Assembly (NCBI RefSeq): GCF_000826525.2
Contig: NZ_LN651330.1
Span: forward strand, 1 to 64,000
Direction: 5' to 3'
Length of the DNA: 64,000 bases
Origin: Mobilicoccus massiliensis
GTDB lineage: Bacteria; Actinomycetota; Actinomycetes; Actinomycetales; Dermatophilaceae
Numbering within the stretch: the stretch's first letter is position 1; every line of letters starts with the position of its first letter. Both the position numbers and the translations under genes were made by a program. Below, one piece after another: positions 42,856-51,782 of the stretch. A model generated the notes under the pieces. That model ran no database searches. It was not told the DNA's origin and saw nothing but the letters and a program-made list of their open reading frames with translations.

Positions 42856-45800
42856 TTGAGCACCACCGGATCCCGTCCGGCCGCTGGCATGGACACCTCG
42901 GCCACCGACGCACTCCTGCGGATGGGTCGCCGATTCCACACGCACAAGGCGTCCGTGGCGCCGGACCTGCGCACCATCACGGTCGAGGGTGGGCGCGACG
43001 CCGACACCTTCTACCGCGACCGCTGGAGCCACGACAAGGTCGTCCGCTCCACGCACGGCGTCAACTGCACGGGGTCCTGCTCGTGGAAGGTGTACGTCAA
43101 GGACGGCATCATCACGTGGGAGGCCCAGCAGACCGACTACCCGACGATCGGGCCCGACAGCCCGGAGTACGAGCCCCGCGGCTGCCCGCGTGGCGCGGCG
43201 TTCTCCTGGTACACCTACAGCCCCACGCGCGTGCGCTACCCGTACGCCCGTGGCGTGCTGCTCGAGATGTACCGCGAGGCCAAGGCCGCCCACGGCGGTG
43301 ACCCGGTCGAGGCGTGGCGTTCGATCGTCGAGGACCCCGAGAAGGCGCGCCGGTACAAGCAGGCCCGCGGCAAGGGCGGACTCGTGCGCGTGACGTGGGA
43401 CGAGGCGGTCGAGATCGCCGCGGCCGCGCACGTGCACACGATCAAGGCGTACGGCCCCGACCGCCTCGCCGGCTTCTCGCCGATCCCGGCGATGTCGATG
43501 GCGAGCTACGCGGCGGGCTCCCGGTTCTACTCGCTGCTCGGCGGCACCGTGCTCAGCTTCTACGACTGGTACGCCGACCTGCCCCCGGCCTCCCCGCAGG
43601 TCTTCGGCGACCAGACCGACGTGCCCGAGTCCGGCGACTGGTGGAACTCCGCCTACCTCATGATGTGGGGCTCCAACGTGCCCGTCACGCGCACGCCGGA
43701 CGCGCACTTCATGACCGAGGTGCGCTACCGCGGCACCAAGGTCGTCGCGGTCAGCCCCGACTACTCCGACAACAGCAAGTTCGCCGACGAGTGGGTCGCG
43801 GTGCACCCCGGCACCGACGCGGCGCTCGCGATCGCGATGGGCCACGTCATCCTGCGCGAGTTCTTCGTCGAGAACGACACCCCGGAGTTCAACTCCTACG
43901 TCGCCACCTACACCGACCTGCCGTTCCTCGTGCACCTCGAGGAGCGCGAGGTCGACGGCCGGCGGTGCCTCGTGCCCGGCAAGTTCCTCATGGCGAGCGA
44001 CCTCGGCGACCAGAGCGAGCACGCCGACTTCAAGACCGTGCTGCTCGACGGGTCGCAGGACCCGGCGGGCCGGCCCGTCGTGCCGCCCGGATCGATGGGC
44101 TTCCGCTACGGCGAGGAGGGCGAGGGCAAGTGGAACCTCGACCTCGGCGACATCCGTCCGCTGCTCACCGCGGCCGGCGGTGACGCCCAGGCCGTCGAGA
44201 TCACGCTCCCGCGGTTCGACACGATCGACGGCGCGCCCGGCGCGGTGACCCGCGGCGTTCCGGCGCGTGAGGTCGACGGCCACCTCGTCTGCACCGTCTT
44301 CGACCTCCTGCTCGCCCAGTACGGCGTCGGCCGTCAGGGCCTGCCGGGCGACTGGCCCACCGGTTACGAGGACCCCGAGGGCGTCGGCACCCCCGAATGG
44401 CAGGAGTCGGTCACCGGCGTCTCGGCCGAGCAGTGCATCCGCCTGGCTCGTGAGTTCGCGCGCACCGCACGCGATTCCGGCGGTCGGTGCATGATCCTCA
44501 TGGGCGCCGGCACCAACCACTACTTCCACTCCGACACGATCTACCGCGCGTTCCTCACCCTCACCAACCTCACCAGTTGCCAGGGCAAGAACGGTGGCGG
44601 ATGGGCCCACTACGTCGGTCAGGAGAAGGTGCGCCCGCAGCTCGGATTCGCGCAGATGGCGTTCGCGCTCGACTGGCAGCGGCCTCCGCGCCAGAACATC
44701 TCGGCGTCGTTCTTCTACCTGCACACCGGACAGTGGCGCTACGACGGCTACCGTGCCGACGCCACCGCGTCGGCCACCGGCACGGGCATGTGGAAGGGCA
44801 AGGCGCCCGTCGACCTGCTCGCCGCCTCCGCACGCATGGGCTGGATGCCGAGCTACCCGACGCTCGCTGGCAACATCCTCGACCACTGCGACGCGGCCAA
44901 GAACGAGGGCATGAGCCCCAAGGACTACATCGTCCGCGAGCTCTCCGAGGGCCGGCTGCGCTTCGTCGCCGAGGACCCCGACGGCCCGCACAACCACCCC
45001 AAGGTCATGACGGTGTGGCGCTCGAACATCATGGGTTCGAGCTCCAAGGGCAACGAGTACTTCAACAAGATCCTCCTCGGCACCGACAGCTCCCTGCGGG
45101 CCGAGCCCGCACCGCCGGACCGTCGCCCGAGCGAGGTGCTGTGGAACGACGAGCTGCCCGAGGGCAAGCTCGACCTGCTCACCTGCCTCGACTTCCGCAT
45201 GACGAGCACCACGCTGTTCTCCGACATCGTCTTCCCCGCCGCCACCTGGTACGAGAAGTACGACCTGAGCAGCACCGACATGCATCCCTTCGTGCACTCC
45301 TTCAACCCCGCGATCCAGCCGCCGTGGCAGTCCAAGAGCGACTTCGCCACGTTCAAGCTGCTCGCCGAGAAGGTCAGCGAACTCGCCCAGACCCACCTGG
45401 GCACGCGCACCGACCTCGTCGTCGCACCGCTGCAGCACGACACCCCCGACCAGCTCGCCTACTCCCGCGGCGTCGCCAAGGACTGGCGCCACGGCGACTG
45501 CGAGCCCGTCCCGGGCAAGACCATGCCCAAGATGGTCGAAGTCGAACGCGACTACACGCTCATCGCGCAGAAGTGGGGCGCCATCGGCCCGCTCGCCGAG
45601 AAGCTCGGCCTCTCCGTCAAGGGCATCACCGTCGACCCCGCACCCGAGGTCGACGTGCTCAAGGGCCGCAACGGCACCGTCCACGGCGGCGTCGCCGACG
45701 GACGCCCCGCCCTCGCCCGCGACATCGACGTCTGCGAAGCCATCCTCGCCTTCTCCGGCACGACCAACGGCCGCATCGCCACCGAAGGCTGGAAGAAGTA

Positions 45801-46587
45801 CGAGGCACGCACCGGCCGCCGCCTCGCCGACCTCTCCGAGGACGAGGCCGGCAAGCGGATCACCTTCACCGACACCCAGATCGCCCCCCAGACCGTCATC
45901 ACCTCCCCCGAGTGGTCGGGCAGCGAACACGGCGGACGCCGGTACAGCGCATTCGTCGTCAACGTCGAACGGCTCAAGCCGTGGCACACCGTCACCGGCC
46001 GCATGCAGTTCTACGTCGACCACGACTGGCTGCTCGAGACCGGCGAGGCCATGCCCATCTACCGGCCGCCACTCAACATGCACCTGCTCTACGGCGAGCC
46101 CGAACTCGGCGGCCCCGACGCCGACGGCATCGGCCTCACCGTGCGGTTCCTCACACCGCACAACAAGTGGTCCATCCACTCCGAGTACCAGGACAACCTG
46201 CTCATGCTCAGCCTCGCCCGCGGTGGCCAGGCCATCTGGATGAGCGACAAGGACGCCGCCAAGCTCGGCATCAAGGACAACGACTGGATCGAGGCCGTCA
46301 ACCGCAACGGCGTCATCGCCTCACGCGCCATCGTCTCCTCCCGCATGCCCGAGGGCACCGTCTACATGCACCACGCCCAGGACCGCACCATCGACGTACC
46401 CATCGCCGAGGCCAGCGGCAAACGCGGCGGCATCCACAACTCCGCCACCCGGATCCTGTTCAAGCCCAGCCACGTCGCCGGCGGCTACGGCCACATCTCC
46501 TGGTCGTTCAACTACTACGGCCCCACCGGCAACCAACGCGACGAGGTCACGGTGATCCGCCGCCGCAGCCAGGACGTGACGTACTGA
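42856..46587 (+). CDS. narG: Respiratory nitrate reductase alpha subunit
   Basis: A 1243-aa molybdopterin enzyme reducing nitrate to nitrite. The N-terminal Fe-S motif is His67, Cys71, Cys75 and Cys110 (HGVNCTGSC, RGCPRG), the His-coordinated FS0 cluster of NarG. SPDYSDNSKFAD contains the likely Mo-ligand Asp. The length is normal for membrane-bound NarG. There is no twin-arginine signal, so it faces the cytoplasm. The start is a TTG with AGGAG 6 bases upstream. It begins the narGHJI operon. Confidence 0.97.
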   Translation: MSTTGSRPAAGMDTSATDALLRMGRRFHTHKASVAPDLRTITVEGGRDADTFYRDRWSHDKVVRSTHGVNCTGSCSWKVYVKDGIITWEAQQTDYPTIGPDSPEYEPRGCPRGAAFSWYTYSPTRVRYPYARGVLLEMYREAKAAHGGDPVEAWRSIVEDPEKARRYKQARGKGGLVRVTWDEAVEIAAAAHVHTIKAYGPDRLAGFSPIPAMSMASYAAGSRFYSLLGGTVLSFYDWYADLPPASPQVFGDQTDVPESGDWWNSAYLMMWGSNVPVTRTPDAHFMTEVRYRGTKVVAVSPDYSDNSKFADEWVAVHPGTDAALAIAMGHVILREFFVENDTPEFNSYVATYTDLPFLVHLEEREVDGRRCLVPGKFLMASDLGDQSEHADFKTVLLDGSQDPAGRPVVPPGSMGFRYGEEGEGKWNLDLGDIRPLLTAAGGDAQAVEITLPRFDTIDGAPGAVTRGVPAREVDGHLVCTVFDLLLAQYGVGRQGLPGDWPTGYEDPEGVGTPEWQESVTGVSAEQCIRLAREFARTARDSGGRCMILMGAGTNHYFHSDTIYRAFLTLTNLTSCQGKNGGGWAHYVGQEKVRPQLGFAQMAFALDWQRPPRQNISASFFYLHTGQWRYDGYRADATASATGTGMWKGKAPVDLLAASARMGWMPSYPTLAGNILDHCDAAKNEGMSPKDYIVRELSEGRLRFVAEDPDGPHNHPKVMTVWRSNIMGSSSKGNEYFNKILLGTDSSLRAEPAPPDRRPSEVLWNDELPEGKLDLLTCLDFRMTSTTLFSDIVFPAATWYEKYDLSSTDMHPFVHSFNPAIQPPWQSKSDFATFKLLAEKVSELAQTHLGTRTDLVVAPLQHDTPDQLAYSRGVAKDWRHGDCEPVPGKTMPKMVEVERDYTLIAQKWGAIGPLAEKLGLSVKGITVDPAPEVDVLKGRNGTVHGGVADGRPALARDIDVCEAILAFSGTTNGRIATEGWKKYEARTGRRLADLSEDEAGKRITFTDTQIAPQTVITSPEWSGSEHGGRRYSAFVVNVERLKPWHTVTGRMQFYVDHDWLLETGEAMPIYRPPLNMHLLYGEPELGGPDADGIGLTVRFLTPHNKWSIHSEYQDNLLMLSLARGGQAIWMSDKDAAKLGIKDNDWIEAVNRNGVIASRAIVSSRMPEGTVYMHHAQDRTIDVPIAEASGKRGGIHNSATRILFKPSHVAGGYGHISWSFNYYGPTGNQRDEVTVIRRRSQDVTY

Positions 46588-46696
46588 TGTCCCGGCCTTC
46601 GACCGCGGGACGCTGTGCGTCCCGGTCGGTCACCGTCGTCCACGGCTGCCCCGAACTCCTGATGACCTCCGCTCCCACACACCGAGGAGTCCAGTA

Positions 46697-48298
46697 ATGC
46701 GCGTCATGGCCCAGATGGCGATGGTGATGAACCTCGACAAGTGCATCGGGTGCCACACCTGCTCGGTCACGTGCAAACAGGCGTGGACCAACCGCGCCGG
46801 CACCGAATACATCTGGTGGAACAACGTCGAGACCCGACCCGGCCTCGGCTACCCCCGCACATACGAAGACCAGGAGAAGTGGAAGGGCGGCTGGGTCCTC
46901 ACCTCGTCCGGCCGGCTCAAGCTGCGCGCCGGTGGGCGCGTCAAGAAACTGCTCCAGATCTTCGCCAACCCCGTGCTGCCCGGCATCGAGGACTACTACG
47001 AGCCGTGGACCTACGACTACGACACGCTCATCAAGGCCCCGCTGCAGAAGCACACCCCCGTCGCCCGGCCCTTCTCCCTCATCACCGGCAAGCCGATGAA
47101 CATCGAGTGGTCGGCCAACTGGGACGACGACCTCGGCGGTAACACCGAACTCCTCGAACGCGACGTCGTCCTGCAGAAGGTGCAGGCCGACGTCAAGATG
47201 GAATTCGAGAAGACGTACATGTTCTACGTCCCTCGAATCTGCGAACACTGCCTCAACCCCAGCTGCGCCGCGAGCTGCCCGAGCGGCGCGATCTACAAGC
47301 GCTCCGAAGACGGCATCGTGCTCGTCGACCAGGACGCCTGCCGCGGCTGGCGCCAATGCATCACCGGCTGCCCCTACAAGAAGGTCTACTTCAACCACCG
47401 CACGGGCAAAGCCGAGAAGTGCACCTTCTGCTTCCCTCGCATCGAGGTCGGCATCCCCACCGTCTGCTCCGAGACCTGCGTGGGCCGGCTCCGCTACATC
47501 GGGCTCGTCCTCTACGACGCCGACAAGGTGCTCGACGCCGCCGTCGAGCCCGACGAGAAGAAGCTCTACGCCGCCCAGCGCGACTGCTTCCTCGACCCGC
47601 ACGACCCGGTCGTCATCGAGGAGGCGCGCCGCGCCGGCATCGCCGAGGACTGGATCGCCGGTGCACAGAAATCCCCGGTCTGGCGCCTCATCCACGATTA
47701 CGAGATCGCGCTGCCGCTGCACCCGGAGTACCGCACCATGCCGATGGTCTGGTACATCCCGCCGCTCAGCCCGATCGTCGACGAGGTCGCCAGGTCCGCG
47801 GACGCCTCGGTCGACGTCGAATCGACCGACGTGCTGTTCAGCGCCATCGACACGCTGCGCATCCCCAGCGAGTACCTCGCCGAACTCTTCACCGCCGGTG
47901 ACGTGGGCATCGTCGACGGCGTGCTCAAGAAGCTCGCCGCGATGCGCTCGTACATGCGCGACATCAACCTCGGACGCGACCCCAAGGCCGAGATCCCGGC
48001 CTCGGTCGGCATGACCGAGGAGGACATGTACGAGATGTACCGCATGCTCGCCATCGCCAAGTACGAAGAGCGGTACGTCATCCCCAGCGCCCACGTCGAG
48101 GACGCACACCGCCTCGAAGAGCTCGCCACCGACTGCTCCGTGTCGCAGTACGGGGGCGGTGACGCCCCGTTCGGTGCCGACTCCGGTCGCGGTGGGCCGG
48201 TGCCCGTCGCGATCCAGTCCCGGCGCGAGATCGCCAAGCGGCAGACCGCCGACTCGATGGGCGACCCGAGCGACCGCAGCGAGGGGCTGACGCAGTGA
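46697..48298 (+). CDS. narH: Respiratory nitrate reductase beta subunit
   Basis: A 533-aa iron-sulfur subunit that passes electrons from NarI to NarG. Four cysteine clusters are present: CIGCHTCSVTCK near residue 16; CEHCLNPSCAASCP near 185; CRGWRQCITGCP near 220, where Trp replaces one Cys as in 3Fe-4S NarH clusters; and CTFCFPR with CSETC near 250. The 109-base gap after narG is longer than the other gaps in the operon, but I see no terminator in it. Confidence 0.97.
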   Translation: MRVMAQMAMVMNLDKCIGCHTCSVTCKQAWTNRAGTEYIWWNNVETRPGLGYPRTYEDQEKWKGGWVLTSSGRLKLRAGGRVKKLLQIFANPVLPGIEDYYEPWTYDYDTLIKAPLQKHTPVARPFSLITGKPMNIEWSANWDDDLGGNTELLERDVVLQKVQADVKMEFEKTYMFYVPRICEHCLNPSCAASCPSGAIYKRSEDGIVLVDQDACRGWRQCITGCPYKKVYFNHRTGKAEKCTFCFPRIEVGIPTVCSETCVGRLRYIGLVLYDADKVLDAAVEPDEKKLYAAQRDCFLDPHDPVVIEEARRAGIAEDWIAGAQKSPVWRLIHDYEIALPLHPEYRTMPMVWYIPPLSPIVDEVARSADASVDVESTDVLFSAIDTLRIPSEYLAELFTAGDVGIVDGVLKKLAAMRSYMRDINLGRDPKAEIPASVGMTEEDMYEMYRMLAIAKYEERYVIPSAHVEDAHRLEELATDCSVSQYGGGDAPFGADSGRGGPVPVAIQSRREIAKRQTADSMGDPSDRSEGLTQ

Positions 48299-49113
48299 AG
48301 ATCTCCCTCCCGCTGTTGCGCCGACGGCCGGATCCGTCGTCGACGCCCCGGCCGTCGTACGGCTCCGCCGGCGGCGACCTTCGCGACCCCGAGGCGGGAA
48401 CGCCCTGGACGCCACCCGACGCGGCGGTCCGCCAGGGCATCCCCGTGGGTGCGACGGTCATCGAACGATCCGTCGACGTGCGCGTGCCGGAATCCGACCG
48501 GGTCGTGTATCAGGCCGCCTCCCTCCTGCTCGACTACCCCGACGAGCAGCTCCTCGCCGACCTCCCGGTCATTCGGGCGGCTATCGAGGAGGGACTCTCC
48601 GGTCACGAGGCCCGTCATCTGCTCGCGCTCGTCGACCATCTCGAGTCGGTCCCGCTGGCCGAGACCCAACGGCACTACGTCGAGACCTTCGACCTGCGTC
48701 GTCGCTGCTGCCTGCACCTCACCTACTACGCCTACGGCGACACCCGTCGCCGCGGCATGGCGCTGCTCGACATCAAGCAGACCTACCAGCGGTGCGGTGC
48801 GACGCTGCGCGAGGACGAGCTGCCCGACCACCTGTGCGTCATCCTCGACTTCGCGGCGAGCGTGTCGCCCGCGGTCGGTCGCACGCTGCTGCTCGACCAC
48901 CGGCCGGGCCTCGAACTGCTGCGGATCTCCCTCACCGAACGGGAGTCCGTATACCGACACGCGCTCGAAGCGGTGAGCCGCACCCTGCCCACCCTCGTCG
49001 GGCACGACCGCGACACCGTCCGTTCTCTCATCGCCTCCGGCCCGCCCGACGAGCAGGTCGGCATGGAGGCGTACGTCTCGGGTAGCCACGCAACGACTGG
49101 AGTGAGGGTCTGA
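48295..49113 (+). CDS. narJ: Nitrate reductase assembly chaperone NarJ
   Basis: A 272-aa chaperone for molybdenum-cofactor insertion into NarG. The first 65 residues are Pro/Arg/Ala-rich and poorly conserved. The helical NarJ/TorD-like domain follows with YQAASLLLDYPDEQLLADLP, HYVETFDLRRRCCLHLTYYAYGDTRRRG and LPDHLCVILDF, cited as segments of about residues 70-190. The GTG overlaps the narH stop (GTGA). Confidence 0.93.
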   Translation: MKISLPLLRRRPDPSSTPRPSYGSAGGDLRDPEAGTPWTPPDAAVRQGIPVGATVIERSVDVRVPESDRVVYQAASLLLDYPDEQLLADLPVIRAAIEEGLSGHEARHLLALVDHLESVPLAETQRHYVETFDLRRRCCLHLTYYAYGDTRRRGMALLDIKQTYQRCGATLREDELPDHLCVILDFAASVSPAVGRTLLLDHRPGLELLRISLTERESVYRHALEAVSRTLPTLVGHDRDTVRSLIASGPPDEQVGMEAYVSGSHATTGVRV

Positions 49114-49115
49114 TC

Positions 49116-49880
49116 ATGGGTGAGCTCTTGTGGGTCGCACTGCCCTACCTGTGCATGGCGGTCTTCGTCGTCGGTCACTGGTGGCGCTACAAGTACGACA
49201 AGTTCGGCTGGACCACCCGTAGCTCGCAGATGTACGAGAGCCGGTTGCTGCAGATCGGCAGCCCGCTGTTCCACTTCGGCCTGCTCTTCGTCATCGGCGG
49301 TCACATCCTCGGCCTCGTCATCCCCAAGTCGTGGACGACGGCCGTCGGCATCAGCCAGGACGTCTACCACTTCATGGCCCTGTCGCTGGGCGCGATCGCC
49401 GGCTTCTGCACCATCGTCGGCATGATCATCCTGCTCGCCCGCCGCCGGTTCACCCCGGCCGTGTTCAAGGCGACGACCGCGAACGACAAGCTCATGTACC
49501 TGTTCCTCGCCGCGGTCATCCTGCTCGGTCTCGGCAACACCGTGCTCGGCAACCTCGTGTCGCACTACGACTACCGCGACGGCGTCTCGATCTGGTTCCG
49601 CCAGCTCTTCTACTTCCAGCCCGACCCGACCCTGATGGAGCAGGCGCCGCTGACGTTCCAGCTCCACGCGATCCTCGCGTTCCTGCTCTTCGCGATGTGG
49701 CCGTTCACTCGGCTCGTGCACGTGTTCAGCGCGCCGCTGGAGTACCTGTGGCGGCCGTACGTCGTCTACCGGTCGCGTCCGGGCAGCCGGCTGGGCAGCC
49801 GCAGCGCCCGCCGTGGTTGGGAGCGCAGCACTCTGCCCGAGGACCGCGGCGCCGGTGCTCACGCGGCGCCTCGTCGCTGA
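49116..49880 (+). CDS. narI: Respiratory nitrate reductase gamma subunit (cytochrome b)
   Basis: A 254-aa membrane protein with five helices that binds two b-type haems and oxidises menaquinol. His residues in GSPLFHFGLLFVIGGHILG and near LTFQLHAILAFLLFAMWPFTRLVHVFSAP, given by segment, are the probable haem ligands. The start lies 2 bases after the narJ stop. The C-terminal 40 residues are basic and Arg-rich. A hairpin terminator follows. Confidence 0.96.
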   Translation: MGELLWVALPYLCMAVFVVGHWWRYKYDKFGWTTRSSQMYESRLLQIGSPLFHFGLLFVIGGHILGLVIPKSWTTAVGISQDVYHFMALSLGAIAGFCTIVGMIILLARRRFTPAVFKATTANDKLMYLFLAAVILLGLGNTVLGNLVSHYDYRDGVSIWFRQLFYFQPDPTLMEQAPLTFQLHAILAFLLFAMWPFTRLVHVFSAPLEYLWRPYVVYRSRPGSRLGSRSARRGWERSTLPEDRGAGAHAAPRR

Positions 49881-49903
49881 TCTCCACCGCCTCCTCCACC
49901 GTG

Positions 49904-49941
49904 CGAACCGGCGGGTCTCCCCAGGGAGGCCCGCCGGTTCG
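49904..49941 (+). terminator. Terminator of the narGHJI operon
   Basis: 17-base arms, CGAACCGGCGGGTCTCC (49904-49920) and its complement with one mismatch (49925-49941), around a 4-base loop, 23 bases after the narI stop. Confidence 0.8.
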
Positions 49942-50039
49942 TCTGTCCGGCCGCGGAGACGACGCGTCTTGCGGGCCTGCCCTCGCCGGATCGGACGCTC
50001 CCGCGGGCGGCGCCGCTGCGACCGGCCTAGGGTCGATCC

Positions 50040-50642
50040 ATGAGCGGGACGGAGACCACGCGACACCGGGTCGAGGACGCCATGCGCAGCGTGCGGCGGG
50101 AGGGGTTTCTACCCGCCGCGCAGCGGGGCGACGCTGGACTGGACCAGCCGCTGCCGCTCTGGGCCGGGCAGACCAACTCTCAGCCGACGACCGTCGCGAA
50201 CATGCTCGAGCTGCTCGATCCGGCCCCCGGAGACCGGGTGCTCGACGTCGGCGCCGGGTCGGGATGGACGACCGCGCTGCTCGCACACCTCGTCGGCGCA
50301 GGGGGTTCGGTGCTCGGCCTGGAGATCGTGCCCGACCTCGCCGAATGGGGAGCGAGCAACGTCGCCGCCACGGATCAACCCTGGGCCCGGCTCGAAGTCG
50401 CCGATCCGGGCGAGCTGGGACGCGCCGCGGAAGGGCCGTACGACCGCATCCTCGTCTCGGCGATGGCGCGACGGCTCCCGCAGGATCTCCTCGACCAGCT
50501 CGCACCGGGCGGGGTCATGGTCGTGCCCGTCGACGGGTGGATGCTCCACGTCGAGCGGCCGACGGCGCCCGATGCGGAGACGGTCGTGACCCGCCACGGG
50601 CCCTACCGGTTCGTGCCGCTCCTCACTCCCGAATCGCGCTGA
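50040..50642 (+). CDS. Protein-L-isoaspartate methyltransferase-like protein
   Basis: A 200-aa class I SAM methyltransferase. GDRVLDVGAGSGWTTALLA is motif I, and GLEIVPDLAEWGASNV and DRILVSAMARRLPQDLLDQLAPGGVMVVPV, cited as segments, match the PCMT family that repairs isoaspartyl residues. The typical PCMT N-terminal RExF/P loop (REGFLPAAQR) is present. The start ATG has only a weak ribosome site. It is convergent with the regulator gene. Confidence 0.8.
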   Translation: MSGTETTRHRVEDAMRSVRREGFLPAAQRGDAGLDQPLPLWAGQTNSQPTTVANMLELLDPAPGDRVLDVGAGSGWTTALLAHLVGAGGSVLGLEIVPDLAEWGASNVAATDQPWARLEVADPGELGRAAEGPYDRILVSAMARRLPQDLLDQLAPGGVMVVPVDGWMLHVERPTAPDAETVVTRHGPYRFVPLLTPESR

Positions 50643-50665
50643 TATGCGCTGATACTGCGCGGGAG

Positions 50666-51469
50666 TCAGGCGTCGGCGTCGTCGGCGGCCTTACGCCGCG
50701 CGGACCGCCCCTCGTGCACGGGCAGGTAGGCGAGGCAGGCGCCGGGCTCCGCGAACGGCACGACGTGGACGCCGTCGGTCGACTCGTCGCGGGCCTCATA
50801 CGTGCCCAGTACTGCCCCGAGATGCACCGAACAGACGACCTCCGGGTTGCGCCGGGCCGCCTCGAGCATCGGGCACTCCTGCAGCCGGACCTTGAGCACG
50901 GTGGGCTCCGCCGACTCGTCCTCGGGCGTCGTCGCGTCCTGGGACTCCTGCGGGTCGTCGTCGCCCGGGGCGCCCTCGACGCGCGGGTCGAAGCCGAGAT
51001 CGGTGAGCAGGGTGAGCGAATCGTCGGCGGCGTTGCCACCGAGGGAGTCGGTGGGACGATCGAGGGTGCTCATGCGACGGCCGGCGTCGACCGCGAAACC
51101 GCGGGCATCGGGCACCGCCTCGCTGATCTGGTCGGAGAGGGCCGAGACGAGGTTGACGTACTCGCGCATCTGCGGGCGGACCAGCTCGGGGGGCACCGCG
51201 GTGTAGCGGATGGCCGGACGTCCGCGTCCCTTGGCGGGGCCGGTCGTGCGGACGACCAGACCGGCCGAGGCAAGCGCGTCCAGGTGCTCGCGCACGGTGT
51301 TGGTGTGCTGACCGCACTCGGCGGCGAGGACTCCGACCGTGGTGGGCTCGGCGTGACGGCCGAGCTGCTCGAGCACGGACGCTCTCGCCTTGGACATCTG
51401 GGTGGCAGGGTCGAGCTTCGGGCCGACCGGTCGCGGCCCTAGGCCCTCCTCGGCGCGCTCTGTGGACAC
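50666..51469 (-). CDS. SufR-like winged-helix regulator with conserved cysteines
   Basis: A 267-aa regulator. The N-terminal winged helix (about residues 25-90) has TVGVLAAECGQHTNTVREHL and a GRGRPAIRYTA wing, cited as segments. The C-terminal part contains ECPMLEAARRNPEVVC (Cys-x13-Cys) and a further Cys in PGACLAYL, like the Fe-S binding region of SufR-type regulators. It may sense Fe-S status or NO. The central acidic linker is variable. The start is a GTG with AGGA 7 bases upstream. A long hairpin lies in the 313-bp divergent gap before the lipoprotein. Confidence 0.75.
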   Translation of the reverse strand: MSTERAEEGLGPRPVGPKLDPATQMSKARASVLEQLGRHAEPTTVGVLAAECGQHTNTVREHLDALASAGLVVRTTGPAKGRGRPAIRYTAVPPELVRPQMREYVNLVSALSDQISEAVPDARGFAVDAGRRMSTLDRPTDSLGGNAADDSLTLLTDLGFDPRVEGAPGDDDPQESQDATTPEDESAEPTVLKVRLQECPMLEAARRNPEVVCSVHLGAVLGTYEARDESTDGVHVVPFAEPGACLAYLPVHEGRSARRKAADDADA

Positions 51470-51569
51470 CTGCTCATCCTACGGGAAAATCCACGGAATG
51501 GACCGGGGGTCTGTGGGTACTGCCGCATGCACGCCTTCGCCGAGCCCCGCCCGCGGCCGCCCACTCGAG

Positions 51570-51635
51570 GTGGAAGATGGGATGGCAGCAGATGTGGGGT
51601 GATGACCCCCGATTTCCTGCCATCCCATCTTCCAC
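51570..51635. repeat. 66-bp imperfect hairpin in the divergent gap
   Basis: Perfect 19-base arms, GTGGAAGATGGGATGGCAG (51570-51588) and its complement (51617-51635), enclose a smaller stem GGGGT-GATG-ACCCC (51596-51609). It lies between the SufR-like gene and the lipoprotein gene (gap 51470-51782). It could be a REP-type element or a leader structure. I see nothing else in this gap. Confidence 0.8.
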
Positions 51636-51782
51636 GTCGGATTCCCCGGTGGGCGGGGGCGTCGGTGTGGGTGCGGGGAGCGTCGCGAGGGCGAGTGCGC
51701 GGTCGGCGTGAGGAGGCGCGCGCCCGTACGATGGCTCGCGTCACCTCGCTCCTGGGTGATGCCGCAGCGTGAAAGGTCCCTC

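Noticed and set aside
42826..46179. 1117-codon ORF antisense to narG
   Set aside because: A shadow frame of a clearly conserved gene: GC-rich third positions create long antisense frames. Its low-complexity composition fits this.
49331..51442. 703-codon plus-strand ORF spanning narI to the SufR-like gene
   Set aside because: It crosses several well-supported genes and a terminator in other frames.
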